Notes: a model not told the origin generated them from the sequence alone. DNA of 50,772 nt from an uncultured Prevotellaceae bacterium (GCA_946617675.1 CAMOKH010000079.1:1-50772); one strand, 5' to 3'; counted from the first letter of the stretch, positions 1 through 8,873 are shown. Numbers and translations are program-made.

Positions 1-1300
1 TGACGAAGATAAAGCCGCTCTTACCATCCGACCGGACGGCCCACCTGAGACTGCCGTCGTCGCCCTGCTTCAAGTCCTGGGGCGACGGGAACGAGGCCTG
101 CATCGGCGCCAGCACGCCGCCCCAGTCGCGCATAAACAGATGCAGCGGGCGCAGCATGTAGTACTGCGGATAGGGCTGTCCGAACTCGCCCAGCGGCGCC
201 TGGAAGTCGTAGGTGCAGACTGGCAGGTCGTTGTTGGCCGTAGCCGGCGACGTCTGACACTCGTTCAGCGTCGTCATCACGCCCTCGGGGTTGGTGCCGC
301 CGTGGTACATATAGTAGCCCAGCAGGTTGGAGCCGCTGCCCAGCTTCACCAGGGCCATGGCGTAGGCATCCTCAGGATAGACGTACGGCCGGCGGTGGTA
401 AGCGGTGGCCATGCCGCCGCCAAGCTCGCAGGTGAAGTACGGGTACTCGTCGTCGCCGGCATTGGTCTTTGCCTCCTGCTTGCCCAGCAGGTCGGTGCCG
501 ATGGCCGTCGACGAGCGGAACGCCTTGAAGTTGAACGCCTTGTAGTAGTTGCCGCAGCCCTCGGTCGTCTCCTTGTCCCAGAAGCCGTCGGCATAGTCGC
601 CATAGAGGGGCAGCAGCTCGCCGTAGGGCACCGGTGTGCGCAGCTCAGGCCAGCCGGTGCGGGTGTAGAAGGGCAGGTCGAAGCCGATGTCGAGTGCCGT
701 CTGTTTCAGTGCCATCAGGTACTCGCCCCGCCCGCGGTATTCGTTGTCGAACTGTGCGGCCACGACGGGACCGCCATCCTTCCACTGCAGGCCTTGCACC
801 TGGGTGAAAATCTGGCGGTAGAGGGCCTCGACGTAGTGCATGAACACGGGGTTCTGCTCGCGCAGCTTGCAGCCTTTCGTGAACAGCCAGTCGGGAATGC
901 CGCCGTTGCGCACCTCGCCGTGGCAGAACGGGCCTAAGCGCAGCACCACGGGCATCTGCTCGGCGCGGCACGCCTCAAGGAAGCGGCGCAGCGAGCGCTG
1001 GCCGTCCCAGCGGAAGACGCCCTCCTGCTCTTCAATGTGGTTCCAGAAGACGTAGGTGGCAGCGATGGTCACGCCGCCGGCCTTCATCTTGCGGATTTCC
1101 TGCTGCCACTCGTCGGCAGGGATTCGCGAGTAGTGAATCTCGCCCATCACGGGACAGACGCGCTCGCCGTCGACCATCAGACTGACGGCATCCCACGTCA
1201 CCCTACGGCCGAAGTAGTCGCCGGCAGCGGGGCGGGCCTGCAGGTAGCCGACCAGCGACAGCAGCAGGCCGAGCGTCAAGAGTTGCGCAGCCGTCCTCAT
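1..1300 (-). CDS. GH35 beta-galactosidase, 3' end outside window
   Basis: Reading the minus strand from the ATG at 1300 gives an open frame of about 433 residues that runs off the left edge. It begins with a signal peptide (MRTAAQLLTLGLLLSLVGYL) and then shows the GH35 TIM-barrel pattern: GEIHYSRIP near the N-terminus, YVFWNHIEEQEG, LRLGPFCHGE, and QFDNEY holding the likely acid/base Glu187. Glu292 in FTCELGGG is the candidate nucleophile, and YYMYHGGTNP follows. The family removes terminal beta-galactose, here probably from galactan or other plant or host glycans, in the periplasm or at the surface. The start overlaps the stop of the upstream glutamine synthetase as ATGA, so the two are probably translationally coupled. 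The family call is secure; the substrate is inferred. Confidence 0.88.
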   Translation of the reverse strand, partial: MRTAAQLLTLGLLLSLVGYLQARPAAGDYFGRRVTWDAVSLMVDGERVCPVMGEIHYSRIPADEWQQEIRKMKAGGVTIAATYVFWNHIEEQEGVFRWDGQRSLRRFLEACRAEQMPVVLRLGPFCHGEVRNGGIPDWLFTKGCKLREQNPVFMHYVEALYRQIFTQVQGLQWKDGGPVVAAQFDNEYRGRGEYLMALKQTALDIGFDLPFYTRTGWPELRTPVPYGELLPLYGDYADGFWDKETTEGCGNYYKAFNFKAFRSSTAIGTDLLGKQEAKTNAGDDEYPYFTCELGGGMATAYHRRPYVYPEDAYAMALVKLGSGSNLLGYYMYHGGTNPEGVMTTLNECQTSPATANNDLPVCTYDFQAPLGEFGQPYPQYYMLRPLHLFMRDWGGVLAPMQASFPSPQDLKQGDDGSLRWAVRSDGKSGFIFV

Positions 1301-2802
1301 CCGCAGTGGAAGTACTGGTTGACAAGTTTCTGAATCTCCTCCTGGTAGCCCTCGATATTCTGGCGCAGCGTGGCATCGTCGAAGGCGCGCAGCTGGGCAA
1401 TAATACCGTCAATCATGGCCGGCGAGAAGACGCCGTGCTCCTCGAACACCTTGCGCTGGCGGTCGAGACAGTCGGCCGAGGCCACGCACGAGTCAGGCAG
1501 CTGGGCCAGGGTGGCCAGACGGTCGGCATTCTCGGCGGCGTGGATGTTCACGTTGACATAGGTCTTCTCGGCCACCTCCAGGGCATTCTCCATCTCGAAG
1601 CCGTGGCGGCAGGCCACACAGAGGCCGGCCAGCAGCTGATAGAGGTCGGCCGAACCGTCGGGCGAGCGCATCTCGACGGTCTGCTTCTGACTGGTGTCGT
1701 ATTGGCTGACGGGCTCCAGCGGGTTGGCACCGTGGCACATATCAACGTCGGCAGCCCAGCCTAAGGGCACGCGGACGAGCACCGAGCGGTTGCGGTCGCC
1801 CCAGCAGACGTTTGTCGGCGCCTCCTGATGGGGCACCAGCCGGAAGTAGCTCGTCGGGTTCTTGTTGCCGAAGGCGGTGATAGACGGGGCGAGGTCCATC
1901 ATGCCGGCAATCATCCGCCGGGCCGACTCTGACAGCACGCCGCCGTCGAGCATCTGGTTCTTCCCGTCCTTCATCATGCGCATGTGGATATGCAGCCCCG
2001 AGCCAGCCTTGCCGGTGGTAATCTTCGGTGCGAAGGTGACGTCGTAGCCCAGCTGGTAGCCGAGGTTACGGATAATCCACTTGGCCACCATCAGCTGGTC
2101 GGCGGCCTGCTCTACGGGCACGGGCAGGAACTCGATCTCGTTCTGCTCGTAGTTCTTCCCGTCGAGCGAGAAGTTGCCCACCTCGGAGTGGCCGTACTTA
2201 ATCTGGCCGCCGGCCTGCGCAATGAACTGCATGCACTGCTGGCGGAACTCGTTGGCCTTGGCGTAGGGGGCCGACTCGTGGTAGCCGCGCTGGTCCTGGG
2301 CGGGGAAGACGCCCTCGTCGTCGCTGATGACGTAGTATTCAAGCTCGCCCATGGCCTGGAACTCCATGCCCGTCACCTGGTGGAAAGCCTCGGCGGCCTT
2401 GTGCAGGGTGTGCTCGGGCGACGACTCCAGCGGGTGGCCGTCCTTGTCGAAGTACGAGCAGAGCATCGTCACCGTAGGAATCTCGGCAAAAGGGTCGACA
2501 AAGGCGGTGCGGAAGCGGGGCAGCACGTAGAGGTCGCTCGAGCCGGCCTGTATGAACGAGAAGAGGCTTGAACCGTCGACGCGCTCGCCGCAGGTGAGGA
2601 TGGTGTCGAGGTAGGCCAGGTCGTTGATGACGAAGTTCAGCGTCTTCAGCCGTCCGTCGCCGCCGGGGTACATGAAGTTCACCATCCGGATGTCGTTGTT
2701 CACGATGTAGTCAATGATGTCGGCCTTGGTCAGTTCGGCCGCAGGTTTCTGCAATGCAGCCACGATGGGGTTGGCATTTAGTTTAAGGTGTCTGTTGTCC
2801 AT
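1297..2802 (-). CDS. glnA: Glutamine synthetase (about 500-residue GlnA-like form)
   Basis: A 501-residue cytoplasmic enzyme that should make glutamine from glutamate, ammonia and ATP. The beta-grasp N-domain carries the loop VDGSSLFSF; the catalytic domain shows GELEYYVI, the GSGLHIHMRM metal/ATP segment, NPTSYFRLVP (the classic N-P-x-x-S-Y-x-R-L-V-P block) and WGDRNRSVLVRVP. The length is near the usual bacterial GlnA size and well short of the roughly 730-residue GSIII of Bacteroidales, so this is not the GSIII type. It has its own TAnnTTTG promoter on the minus strand and is divergent from the M16 peptidase. Its last codons overlap the GH35 start (ATGA), an unexpected pairing of nitrogen assimilation with a glycosidase. 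Family assignment is strong; its in vivo role, given possible paralogues elsewhere, is less certain. Confidence 0.93.
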   Translation of the reverse strand: MDNRHLKLNANPIVAALQKPAAELTKADIIDYIVNNDIRMVNFMYPGGDGRLKTLNFVINDLAYLDTILTCGERVDGSSLFSFIQAGSSDLYVLPRFRTAFVDPFAEIPTVTMLCSYFDKDGHPLESSPEHTLHKAAEAFHQVTGMEFQAMGELEYYVISDDEGVFPAQDQRGYHESAPYAKANEFRQQCMQFIAQAGGQIKYGHSEVGNFSLDGKNYEQNEIEFLPVPVEQAADQLMVAKWIIRNLGYQLGYDVTFAPKITTGKAGSGLHIHMRMMKDGKNQMLDGGVLSESARRMIAGMMDLAPSITAFGNKNPTSYFRLVPHQEAPTNVCWGDRNRSVLVRVPLGWAADVDMCHGANPLEPVSQYDTSQKQTVEMRSPDGSADLYQLLAGLCVACRHGFEMENALEVAEKTYVNVNIHAAENADRLATLAQLPDSCVASADCLDRQRKVFEEHGVFSPAMIDGIIAQLRAFDDATLRQNIEGYQEEIQKLVNQYFHCG

Positions 2803-2833
2803 AATTGTTTTGTAGTTTTAGATATATTGTGCG

Positions 2834-2841
2834 CAAAGTTA
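2834..2841 (-). promoter_or_regulatory. TAnnTTTG promoter element for glutamine synthetase
   Basis: On the minus strand this reads TAACTTTG, 32 bases upstream of the ATG at 2802. It matches the -7 element of the Bacteroidetes primary sigma factor. The 175-base gap to the M16 gene also holds the opposite promoter at 2949-2956, so the region is a divergent promoter pair. Confidence 0.65.
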
Positions 2842-2948
2842 CGACTTTTCCGTCAGACGAGCAAAGGTTTTTGGCTTTTATGCTACGGAAAATACGATAA
2901 AGAAAGTTAAAAGGCCGCCGTTTCCTTGGGTTTATATCGGATAAACCG

Positions 2949-2956
2949 TAACTTTG
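2949..2956 (+). promoter_or_regulatory. TAnnTTTG promoter element for the M16 peptidase
   Basis: The plus strand reads TAACTTTG and then GC, 21 bases ahead of the ATG at 2978. It fits the Bacteroidetes -7 consensus and probably drives the M16-M3-Nudix run. The predicted leader is about 15 bases. Confidence 0.65.
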
Positions 2957-2977
2957 CAGGAAAACTGAAAGACCACC

Positions 2978-5869
2978 ATGCACAAATTTTTGCTCATCGT
3001 CGTCGGAGCCGCCCTGACAACAGGCGCACAGGCCGGCGGGCTCGACGTCAGGGAAATGAAACTCAGCAACGGACTGACCGTCTGGCTCAACGAGGACCAC
3101 TCGCAGCCGAAGGTCTTCGGCGAGCTCATCGTCAAGGCCGGCGCCAAGGACTGCCCCAACACGGGCATTGCTCACTACCTGGAGCACGTGCTCTTCAAGG
3201 GCACGCAGAAAATAGGCACCACCGACTACGACGCCGAGCGACCCTGGCTCGACTCCATCGCCGCGAAGTACGACGCGCTGTCGGTGACCAAGGACGACGC
3301 TCAGCGCCTGCTGATTCAGCGCGACATCAGCCGACTGAGCCAGCGGGCCGCCGACTACGCCATTCCCAACGAGTTCGACCGCCTGATCTCGCGCTACGGC
3401 GGGTCGGGACTGAACGCCTCGACGTCGTACGACGTGACGGAGTTTCACAACACCTTCGCGCCACAGTTCATCGAGCAGTGGTGCTGGCTCAACTCCGAGC
3501 GTATGCTCAAGCCCGTGTTCCGGCTGTTCCAAGGCGAGCTCGAAACGGTCTACGAGGAGAAGAACCGCGCGGCCGACAACCTCGTGACGAGCGCCATTGA
3601 GCGGGTCATGGAGGCAACCTTCAAGGGGCATCCCTACCAATATCCCATCATCGGCAGCACGGAGAGCCTGAAGAACCCGCGACTGCAGGACATGGAGGAC
3701 TTCTTCCGCCGTTACTACGTGGCCGACAACATGGGGCTGATACTCTGCGGCGACTTCAAGGCCGACACTATCGGCCCGCTCCTGGAGCGCACCTTCGGAC
3801 GCCTGCCCTCCTCCACCCTACACCCATCGCCCACCGCCCAACAACCCTCACCCACCACCCTACAGCCCTTCAACGGCGAGACCATCGACATCAAGATCAA
3901 CATCCCGCTGCTGAAGGCCGTCGGCCTGCTCTTCCGCGGACCGATAGAGAAGTCTGACGATTACCTCAAGCTACAGATAGCCATGAGCCTGCTGTCAAAC
4001 GACAACGAGACGGGCATGCTCGACTCGCTGAGTACGGCCCACAAGGTGATGGCGGCCTTCGGCGAGAACTTCGCCTTCAACGACGCCGGCGCCGTGGGGG
4101 TGCTCGTCATTCCCCGCCTGCCTTTCGGCTCGAAGCGTAAGGCCGAGCGGCTCTGCTGGCAACAGATAGAGCGCCTCAAGCGGGGCGACTTCAGCGACGA
4201 GAAGCTGGAGCAGCTGAAGCAGGAACTGACGCGCAACGCCGAGGGCGAGCTGGAGACGATTGACAGCCGAGCCGCACTGATGGCCTCGGTCTTCGCACAG
4301 GGCAGGACGTGGGACGACTACCTGCGCCAGCTGGCCGGCGTGAACCGCATCACCAGGGCCGACGTCATCGCCGTGGCCAACCGCTACCTGCTCAGCGACC
4401 ACTACCTACGCGGCGTCAAGCGCTTCGGCTCCTACCCCAAGGACAAGGTGTCGCAGCCCGACTATAAGCCCGTGGTGCCGAAGCACACCGGCGAGCAGTC
4501 AGCCTACGCCCGGGAGCTGGAGAAGCTGCCCGTCAGCGGCGACGGTCCGCGGCTCGTCAACCTCGACACCGACGCCGAACTGACGACCTTAGGCGACCAT
4601 GCCCGGCTCTACCGGGTGGCCAACCCCTTCAACGACATCTTCACGCTGGCGGTGAAGTGGAACAGGGGCACCCGCAGCGAGCCCAGGTTGGAGCTCGTAG
4701 GCAGCTACATCGGCGAACTGGGCACCGACTCGCTGACGGCTCACCAGCTGCGCGAAGCCTGGCAGCAGTTGGGCACGACCGTCGAGACCGACGCCTCGAA
4801 GAACTACTTCAAGCTGACCCTCAGGGGGCCGGAGCAGCAACTGGCACCCGCCATTGCCCTGCTGAGCCACATGATCAACAGGCTGACGCCCGACAAGAAG
4901 GCCACGAGCGAACTGGCCAGCGAATACAAGACCAGCCACCGACAGCTGACGCGTGAGAACTCGTCGGTGCTGCAGATGGTGGTCAGCAAACTGGCGCGCG
5001 GCGAGCACTCCGACTACCTGACTCAGCCTACCGTCAGCGAGGTGAAGAACACCAGTGGCGACGAACTGCTGAACCTGTTCCGTGAACTGCGGCAGTACGA
5101 CTGCGACGTACTCTACGCCGGCCGCGAGTCGTCGGCAACGGTGGCCGCAGTCTGCCGACGCCACCTCGCGCCCGCCGAGGCCCGGCTCGCCGCACCCGAC
5201 AACACCGTCAGACTGACGGAAGTCAGCGAGCCGACGGTCTACGTCTACGACATGCCCGACACGCGCCAGACCTACGTCGGCGTCTACGGCTCGGTGAAGC
5301 CAAGCCTCACTGACCGCGAGACGGCGCTGCTGCGGCTGTGGAGCCAGTACATGGGCGGCGGCATGTCGTCGCTGCTGTTCCAGGAGATACGCGAGTTCCG
5401 CGCCATGGCCTACTCTACCGCCGGACGCGACATCATCCCCAACCGCGCACGCCACAGCGACCACCCGGCGGGCTACATCGCCTACCTCGGCACGCAGGGC
5501 GACAAGACGATGCAGGCCCTCAGCGTGCTCGACTCGCTGATGGTCAACATGCCGCTGGTCGAACAGAACGTGGCCTCGGCCAAGCAGGAGATTCTGAACG
5601 ACATCAACAACACCTACCCGACGTTCAGACTGCTGCCCGACGTCGTCGCCTCCTACCGCTCGGCCGGCTACACCCAGGTCCCGCAGACCGTCACGGCCAG
5701 CGTTGTACCCACGCTGACGGCCCGCGACATGTACGACTTCTACCAGCACGAAATCCAGCCCAAGCCACGCGCCTACTTCATCATCGGCAACAAGCGGCAG
5801 CTCGACATGCAGCGGCTGGCCAGCTACGGCCGTGTGGTGGAACTGAAGAAGGACGACATCATGAGATAA
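2978..5869 (+). CDS. M16 family zinc metallopeptidase, two-repeat periplasmic form
   Basis: 963 residues. The N-terminus MHKFLLIVVGAALTTGAQAG is a signal peptide. The inverted zinc motif HxxEH is His66-Tyr-Leu-Glu69-His70, and the downstream Glu ligand probably lies in LETVYEEKNR around residues 189-193. The C-terminal half (from about residue 520) repeats the fold without a zinc motif, as is usual for pitrilysin-like proteins that act as a clamshell on peptides. A proline-rich stretch around residues 280-298 is encoded by a heptanucleotide repeat (separate entry). It is the first gene of a probable operon: the M3 peptidase begins 32 bases downstream and the Nudix gene follows. It likely degrades peptides in the periplasm; the substrate is unknown. 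Confidence 0.92.
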   Translation: MHKFLLIVVGAALTTGAQAGGLDVREMKLSNGLTVWLNEDHSQPKVFGELIVKAGAKDCPNTGIAHYLEHVLFKGTQKIGTTDYDAERPWLDSIAAKYDALSVTKDDAQRLLIQRDISRLSQRAADYAIPNEFDRLISRYGGSGLNASTSYDVTEFHNTFAPQFIEQWCWLNSERMLKPVFRLFQGELETVYEEKNRAADNLVTSAIERVMEATFKGHPYQYPIIGSTESLKNPRLQDMEDFFRRYYVADNMGLILCGDFKADTIGPLLERTFGRLPSSTLHPSPTAQQPSPTTLQPFNGETIDIKINIPLLKAVGLLFRGPIEKSDDYLKLQIAMSLLSNDNETGMLDSLSTAHKVMAAFGENFAFNDAGAVGVLVIPRLPFGSKRKAERLCWQQIERLKRGDFSDEKLEQLKQELTRNAEGELETIDSRAALMASVFAQGRTWDDYLRQLAGVNRITRADVIAVANRYLLSDHYLRGVKRFGSYPKDKVSQPDYKPVVPKHTGEQSAYARELEKLPVSGDGPRLVNLDTDAELTTLGDHARLYRVANPFNDIFTLAVKWNRGTRSEPRLELVGSYIGELGTDSLTAHQLREAWQQLGTTVETDASKNYFKLTLRGPEQQLAPAIALLSHMINRLTPDKKATSELASEYKTSHRQLTRENSSVLQMVVSKLARGEHSDYLTQPTVSEVKNTSGDELLNLFRELRQYDCDVLYAGRESSATVAAVCRRHLAPAEARLAAPDNTVRLTEVSEPTVYVYDMPDTRQTYVGVYGSVKPSLTDRETALLRLWSQYMGGGMSSLLFQEIREFRAMAYSTAGRDIIPNRARHSDHPAGYIAYLGTQGDKTMQALSVLDSLMVNMPLVEQNVASAKQEILNDINNTYPTFRLLPDVVASYRSAGYTQVPQTVTASVVPTLTARDMYDFYQHEIQPKPRAYFIIGNKRQLDMQRLASYGRVVELKKDDIMR
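3814..3869 (+). repeat. Heptanucleotide tandem repeat inside the M16 gene
   Basis: Eight consecutive degenerate 7-base units of the type CACCCAY: CACCCTA, CACCCAT, CGCCCAC, CGCCCAA, CAACCCT, CACCCAC, CACCCTA, CAGCCCT. They are translated as a Pro/Ser/Thr/Gln-rich linker (LHPSPTAQQPSPTTLQPF) in the interdomain region of the peptidase. The reading frame stays open. Period 7 cannot be explained by codon periodicity, so the array looks like a DNA-level repeat that has expanded or inserted in the gene. Confidence 0.75.
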
Positions 5870-5901
5870 CGATAACGAAAACCCAAACCTAAAGGAAAAG
5901 T

Positions 5902-8061
5902 ATGAAACTGACAAAAGTTTGTCCGCTGTGCTGCGGCGGTGCCGCAGCCCTTATGACCATTGGACTGACAACGGCCGTAATGATGCCGTTCACGGCCTGC
6001 CAGCAGGCACAACGCGAGAACCCACTCACGCAGGAGAGCACGCTGCCCTTCGGCGCACCTGACTTCAGCAAGATTCAGACCGCCGACTACCTGCCCGCCA
6101 TCGAGGAGGGCATACGACAGCAGCGCGAGAACATCCAGAAGATTGTTGACTGCCAGGACTCGGCCACATTCGAAAACACCATCCTGGCTTTCGAGGAGAG
6201 CGGACGGCTGCTCGACCGCGCCAGCCGGACATTCTTCGCACTGGTAGAAGCCGACAAGACGCCTGAGATCGGCGAGATTGAGAAGAAGGTGCAGCCCATG
6301 CTGACTGACCTCGAGAACGAGATTATGTTCAACAAGCAGCTCTTCGGGCGCATCAGGCAGGTCTACGAACGCCAGCACGACACGCTGCAGGGCGAGGAGC
6401 TGAAGCTGCTGGAAGAGACCTATAAGGAATTCGTGCGCAAGGGGGCACTGCTCACCGACGACAAGATGGAACGCATGAAGCAGATTAACCGCCGCATAGC
6501 CGACCTGCAGCAGCAGTGGGGCGACCTGCTGCCCAGCGCCACCAACGAGGCCGTCGTCTGGGTCGACAAGGCTGAAGAGCTGGCCGGACTCAGCCAGGCC
6601 GACATCGCACAGTGTGAGAACGACGCCAAGAGCCGCGGAAGCAAGGCGCCCTACGCCATCGTCATCGTCAACACCACGCAACAGCCGCTGCTGGCCAGCC
6701 TCGACAACCGCGACCTGCGCCGCCGTGTCTACGAAGCCAGCATCCACCGTGCCGACGGCACCAACCCTAACTTCAACACCTTCAGCATCGTCTGCGAGAT
6801 GGCTAAGCTGCGCGCCGAGCAGGCCGAGCTGATGGGCTACCCCAACTACGCCGCCTACTCGCTGGAGAAGACGATGGCCAAGACGCCCGAGGCCGTCTAC
6901 AGCTTCCTGAAGAGCCTGATAGCACAGTACCGCCCGAAGGCCGACGCCGAGACGAAGGCCATCGAGGACTTTGCCCGCCAGACATCGGGCGACGCCGCCT
7001 TCCAGCTTCAGCCCTATGACCGCTTCTACTACTCGGCCAAGATGAAGAAGCAGCTGCTCAACGTCAGCGACGACGAGGTGAAGCCCTACTTCAACGTCGA
7101 CAGTGTGCTCATCAACGGTGTCTTCTACGCCGCCAGCCGCGTCTACGGCCTGACGTTCAGCGAGCGCAGCGACATTCCCACCTACAACCCCGACATGCGC
7201 GTCTTCGAGGTGGCCGATAAGGACGGAAAGCCACGCGCACTCTTCTACACCGACTACTTCCGCCGCCCCACGAAGCGCGGCGGAGCCTGGATGGACGGAT
7301 TCCAGAAGCAGTGCCGGCAGTGGAACCAGCTGCCCATCATCTTCAATGTCTGCAACAATGCCAAGGCGCCCGACGGGCAGCCCTCGCTGCTGACATGGGA
7401 CGAGGTGACGACGATGTTCCATGAGTTCGGCCACGCCCTGCACGGCATTCTCTCCGACTGCCAGTACAACCGGCTGAGCGGCACGTCGGTGGCCCGCGAC
7501 TTCGTCGAGATGCCATCGCAGTTCAACGAGTCGTTTGCATCAATCCCCGAGGTCTTCGACCACTACGCCCGCCACTACCAGACGGGCCAGCCGATGCCAG
7601 CCGACCTGAAGGAGCGCATGCTGGGCAGCATCAACTTCCAGCCCTGCTACGCCCTGGGCGAGAACCTCGCCGCCACCTGTGTCGACCTGGCCTGGCACAT
7701 GCTCGCCCCTGGCGACGTGCCTACACCCGAGAAGGCCATGCAGTTTGAGACCGAGGCCCTGCGCCAGGTAGGACTGCTCGACACGCAGATTCCGCCACGC
7801 TACTCGACGAGCTACTTCAACCACGTCTGGGGCGGCGGCTATGCTGCCGGCTACTACAGCTACCTGTGGACCGAGGTGCTGGCCGTCAACATTGCCGACG
7901 TCTTTGCCCGCCGAGGAGCACTGAAGCCTGAGACGGGACAGGACATGCGCGACAAGATACTGAGCCGCGGCAACACCGGCGACCTCATGCAGATGTTCAC
8001 TGACTTCACCGGCATGCAGCAGCCCGACGCCACGAGCCTGCTGAAAGCCCGCGGACTGTAA
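5902..8061 (+). CDS. M3 family metallopeptidase (Dcp/oligopeptidase A type), lipoprotein
   Basis: 719 residues. The N-terminus is long and hydrophobic and ends in a lipobox-like FTAC followed by QQAQ, so the enzyme is probably a lipid-anchored periplasmic protein. The catalytic domain has HEFGH (His507, Glu508, His511) and the downstream Glu ligand in SQFNESFASIPEVFDHY. The distal block YSTSYFNHVWGGGYAAGYYSYLW is partly visible as the typical substrate-binding tyrosine/glycine loop of peptidyl-dipeptidases. It cleaves short peptides, probably releasing dipeptides. It lies 32 bases after the M16 gene and 13 bases before the Nudix gene, consistent with one transcript for peptide turnover. Whether it is a dipeptidyl carboxypeptidase or an oligopeptidase A cannot be settled from sequence alone. 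Confidence 0.93.
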   Translation: MKLTKVCPLCCGGAAALMTIGLTTAVMMPFTACQQAQRENPLTQESTLPFGAPDFSKIQTADYLPAIEEGIRQQRENIQKIVDCQDSATFENTILAFEESGRLLDRASRTFFALVEADKTPEIGEIEKKVQPMLTDLENEIMFNKQLFGRIRQVYERQHDTLQGEELKLLEETYKEFVRKGALLTDDKMERMKQINRRIADLQQQWGDLLPSATNEAVVWVDKAEELAGLSQADIAQCENDAKSRGSKAPYAIVIVNTTQQPLLASLDNRDLRRRVYEASIHRADGTNPNFNTFSIVCEMAKLRAEQAELMGYPNYAAYSLEKTMAKTPEAVYSFLKSLIAQYRPKADAETKAIEDFARQTSGDAAFQLQPYDRFYYSAKMKKQLLNVSDDEVKPYFNVDSVLINGVFYAASRVYGLTFSERSDIPTYNPDMRVFEVADKDGKPRALFYTDYFRRPTKRGGAWMDGFQKQCRQWNQLPIIFNVCNNAKAPDGQPSLLTWDEVTTMFHEFGHALHGILSDCQYNRLSGTSVARDFVEMPSQFNESFASIPEVFDHYARHYQTGQPMPADLKERMLGSINFQPCYALGENLAATCVDLAWHMLAPGDVPTPEKAMQFETEALRQVGLLDTQIPPRYSTSYFNHVWGGGYAAGYYSYLWTEVLAVNIADVFARRGALKPETGQDMRDKILSRGNTGDLMQMFTDFTGMQQPDATSLLKARGL

Positions 8062-8074
8062 CGCCAACAGGACA

Positions 8075-8578
8075 ATGACACACGACAACAAAGACGAACG
8101 ATTCCCCATCGTCGACGAGCAGGGCCGCGTCGTCGGCTCGGCCACACGCGGCGAGTGCCACAACGGCTCGCGACTGCTCCACCCCGTGGTCCATCTGCAC
8201 GTGTTCAACTCGCGCGGCGAGGTCTACCTGCAGAAGCGTCCCGAGTGGAAGGACATTCAGCCCGGAAAGTGGGACACCAGCGTCGGCGGCCACATGGATT
8301 ACGGCGAGACGCCCGAACAGGCCCTGGCTCGCGAGGTGCGCGAGGAGCTGGGCATCACCGACTTCAAGCCCCGGCGCGAGGGCCTTTACGTCTTCGACAG
8401 CCGCCGCGAGCGCGAACTGGTCTACGTCAACAGTACGGTTTACGACGGTCCCGTCAGTCCCTCGGCCGAGGAGCTCGACGGCGGCCGTTTCTGGACGCTC
8501 GACGAGATTCGCCACGCTCTGGGGCGCAACATCCTGACGCCCAACTTCGAGAGCGAGTTCCAGCACTTCTTCTTGTAG
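8075..8578 (+). CDS. Nudix hydrolase
   Basis: 167 residues with a complete Nudix box at about residues 71-94: GHMDYGE, seven residues, then REVREELGI, matching GX5EX7REUXEEXGU. The flanks (DEQGRVVGSATRGECHNGSRLLHPVVH near the N-terminus, LQKRP, and KWDTSVGGH) resemble the IPP-isomerase-like/YfcD-type Nudix group, which hydrolyses nucleoside-diphosphate-linked compounds. The substrate cannot be predicted. It begins 13 bases after the M3 peptidase gene and ends 39 bases before a strong hairpin, so it is probably the last gene of the M16-M3-Nudix unit. Confidence 0.9.
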   Translation: MTHDNKDERFPIVDEQGRVVGSATRGECHNGSRLLHPVVHLHVFNSRGEVYLQKRPEWKDIQPGKWDTSVGGHMDYGETPEQALAREVREELGITDFKPRREGLYVFDSRRERELVYVNSTVYDGPVSPSAEELDGGRFWTLDEIRHALGRNILTPNFESEFQHFFL

Positions 8579-8617
8579 TACCAACCCCGTCCGTTCACAT
8601 CTTTTAACAAAAATTTT

Positions 8618-8650
8618 CCGAGGGTGCACCGCGTTTTGGTGCACCCTCGG
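8618..8650. terminator. Perfect 13-bp hairpin, terminator or operator
   Basis: CCGAGGGTGCACC and GGTGCACCCTCGG are perfect inverted copies around a 7-base loop (GCGTTTT). There is no T-tract behind the right arm; instead a TAnnTTTG promoter element begins 2 bases later. The hairpin could end the Nudix transcript or be an operator covering the -33 region of the next promoter. Both readings are possible. Confidence 0.6.
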
Positions 8651-8652
8651 CC

Positions 8653-8660
8653 TACCTTTG
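8653..8660 (+). promoter_or_regulatory. TAnnTTTG promoter element for the 33-residue ORF
   Basis: TACCTTTG followed by CAC, a strong match to the Bacteroidetes -7 element, 41 bases ahead of the small ORF at 8702. It abuts the right arm of the 8618-8650 palindrome, so transcription could be occluded by a protein bound there. Confidence 0.6.
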
Positions 8661-8701
8661 CACCCGACAAACTGAATATTTTACTAAAAAGCATTACTAT
8701 T

Positions 8702-8803
8702 ATGGACGGACTTTTCCTACTTTACATCTTGGCCATTGTCTTCGGCTGCATCATCAATAACCTCCTGGCCGACCAGTGCGCTTCTGGGGATGCCGGGTGT
8801 TGA
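8702..8803 (+). CDS. Small hydrophobic protein, 33 residues, unknown
   Basis: ATG at 8702 to TGA at 8801-8803. The product starts MDGLFLLYILAIVFGCIINN and continues LLADQCASGDAGC. Residues 4-22 are a likely single membrane span and the tail has two cysteines. I do not recognise the family. Support comes from its own promoter element 41 bases upstream and from lying in a gap of 334 bases between well-defined genes. Against it, the ORF is short and may be chance. It could be a membrane microprotein or a leader peptide for the sulfhydrylase gene downstream. Confidence 0.4.
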   Translation: MDGLFLLYILAIVFGCIINNLLADQCASGDAGC

Positions 8804-8865
8804 ACTTTGCAAAGGTTACCCTGCGTAAAAAGCAAAATAAATTTGGTAGTTACCACGACTTTTCG

Positions 8866-8873
8866 TACCTTTG
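8866..8873 (+). promoter_or_regulatory. TAnnTTTG promoter element for metY
   Basis: TACCTTTG and then CAC, 39 bases before the ATG at 8913. Its position rules out an in-frame TTG start at 8871, which lies inside the promoter element. No S-adenosylmethionine riboswitch-like structure is visible in the leader. Confidence 0.65.

Noticed and set aside
4589..7443. Very long open frames antisense to the M16 and M3 peptidase genes (up to 539 codons)
   Set aside because: They are antisense shadows caused by GC-rich third positions; they have no start context or recognisable domains, while the sense frames have complete catalytic motifs.
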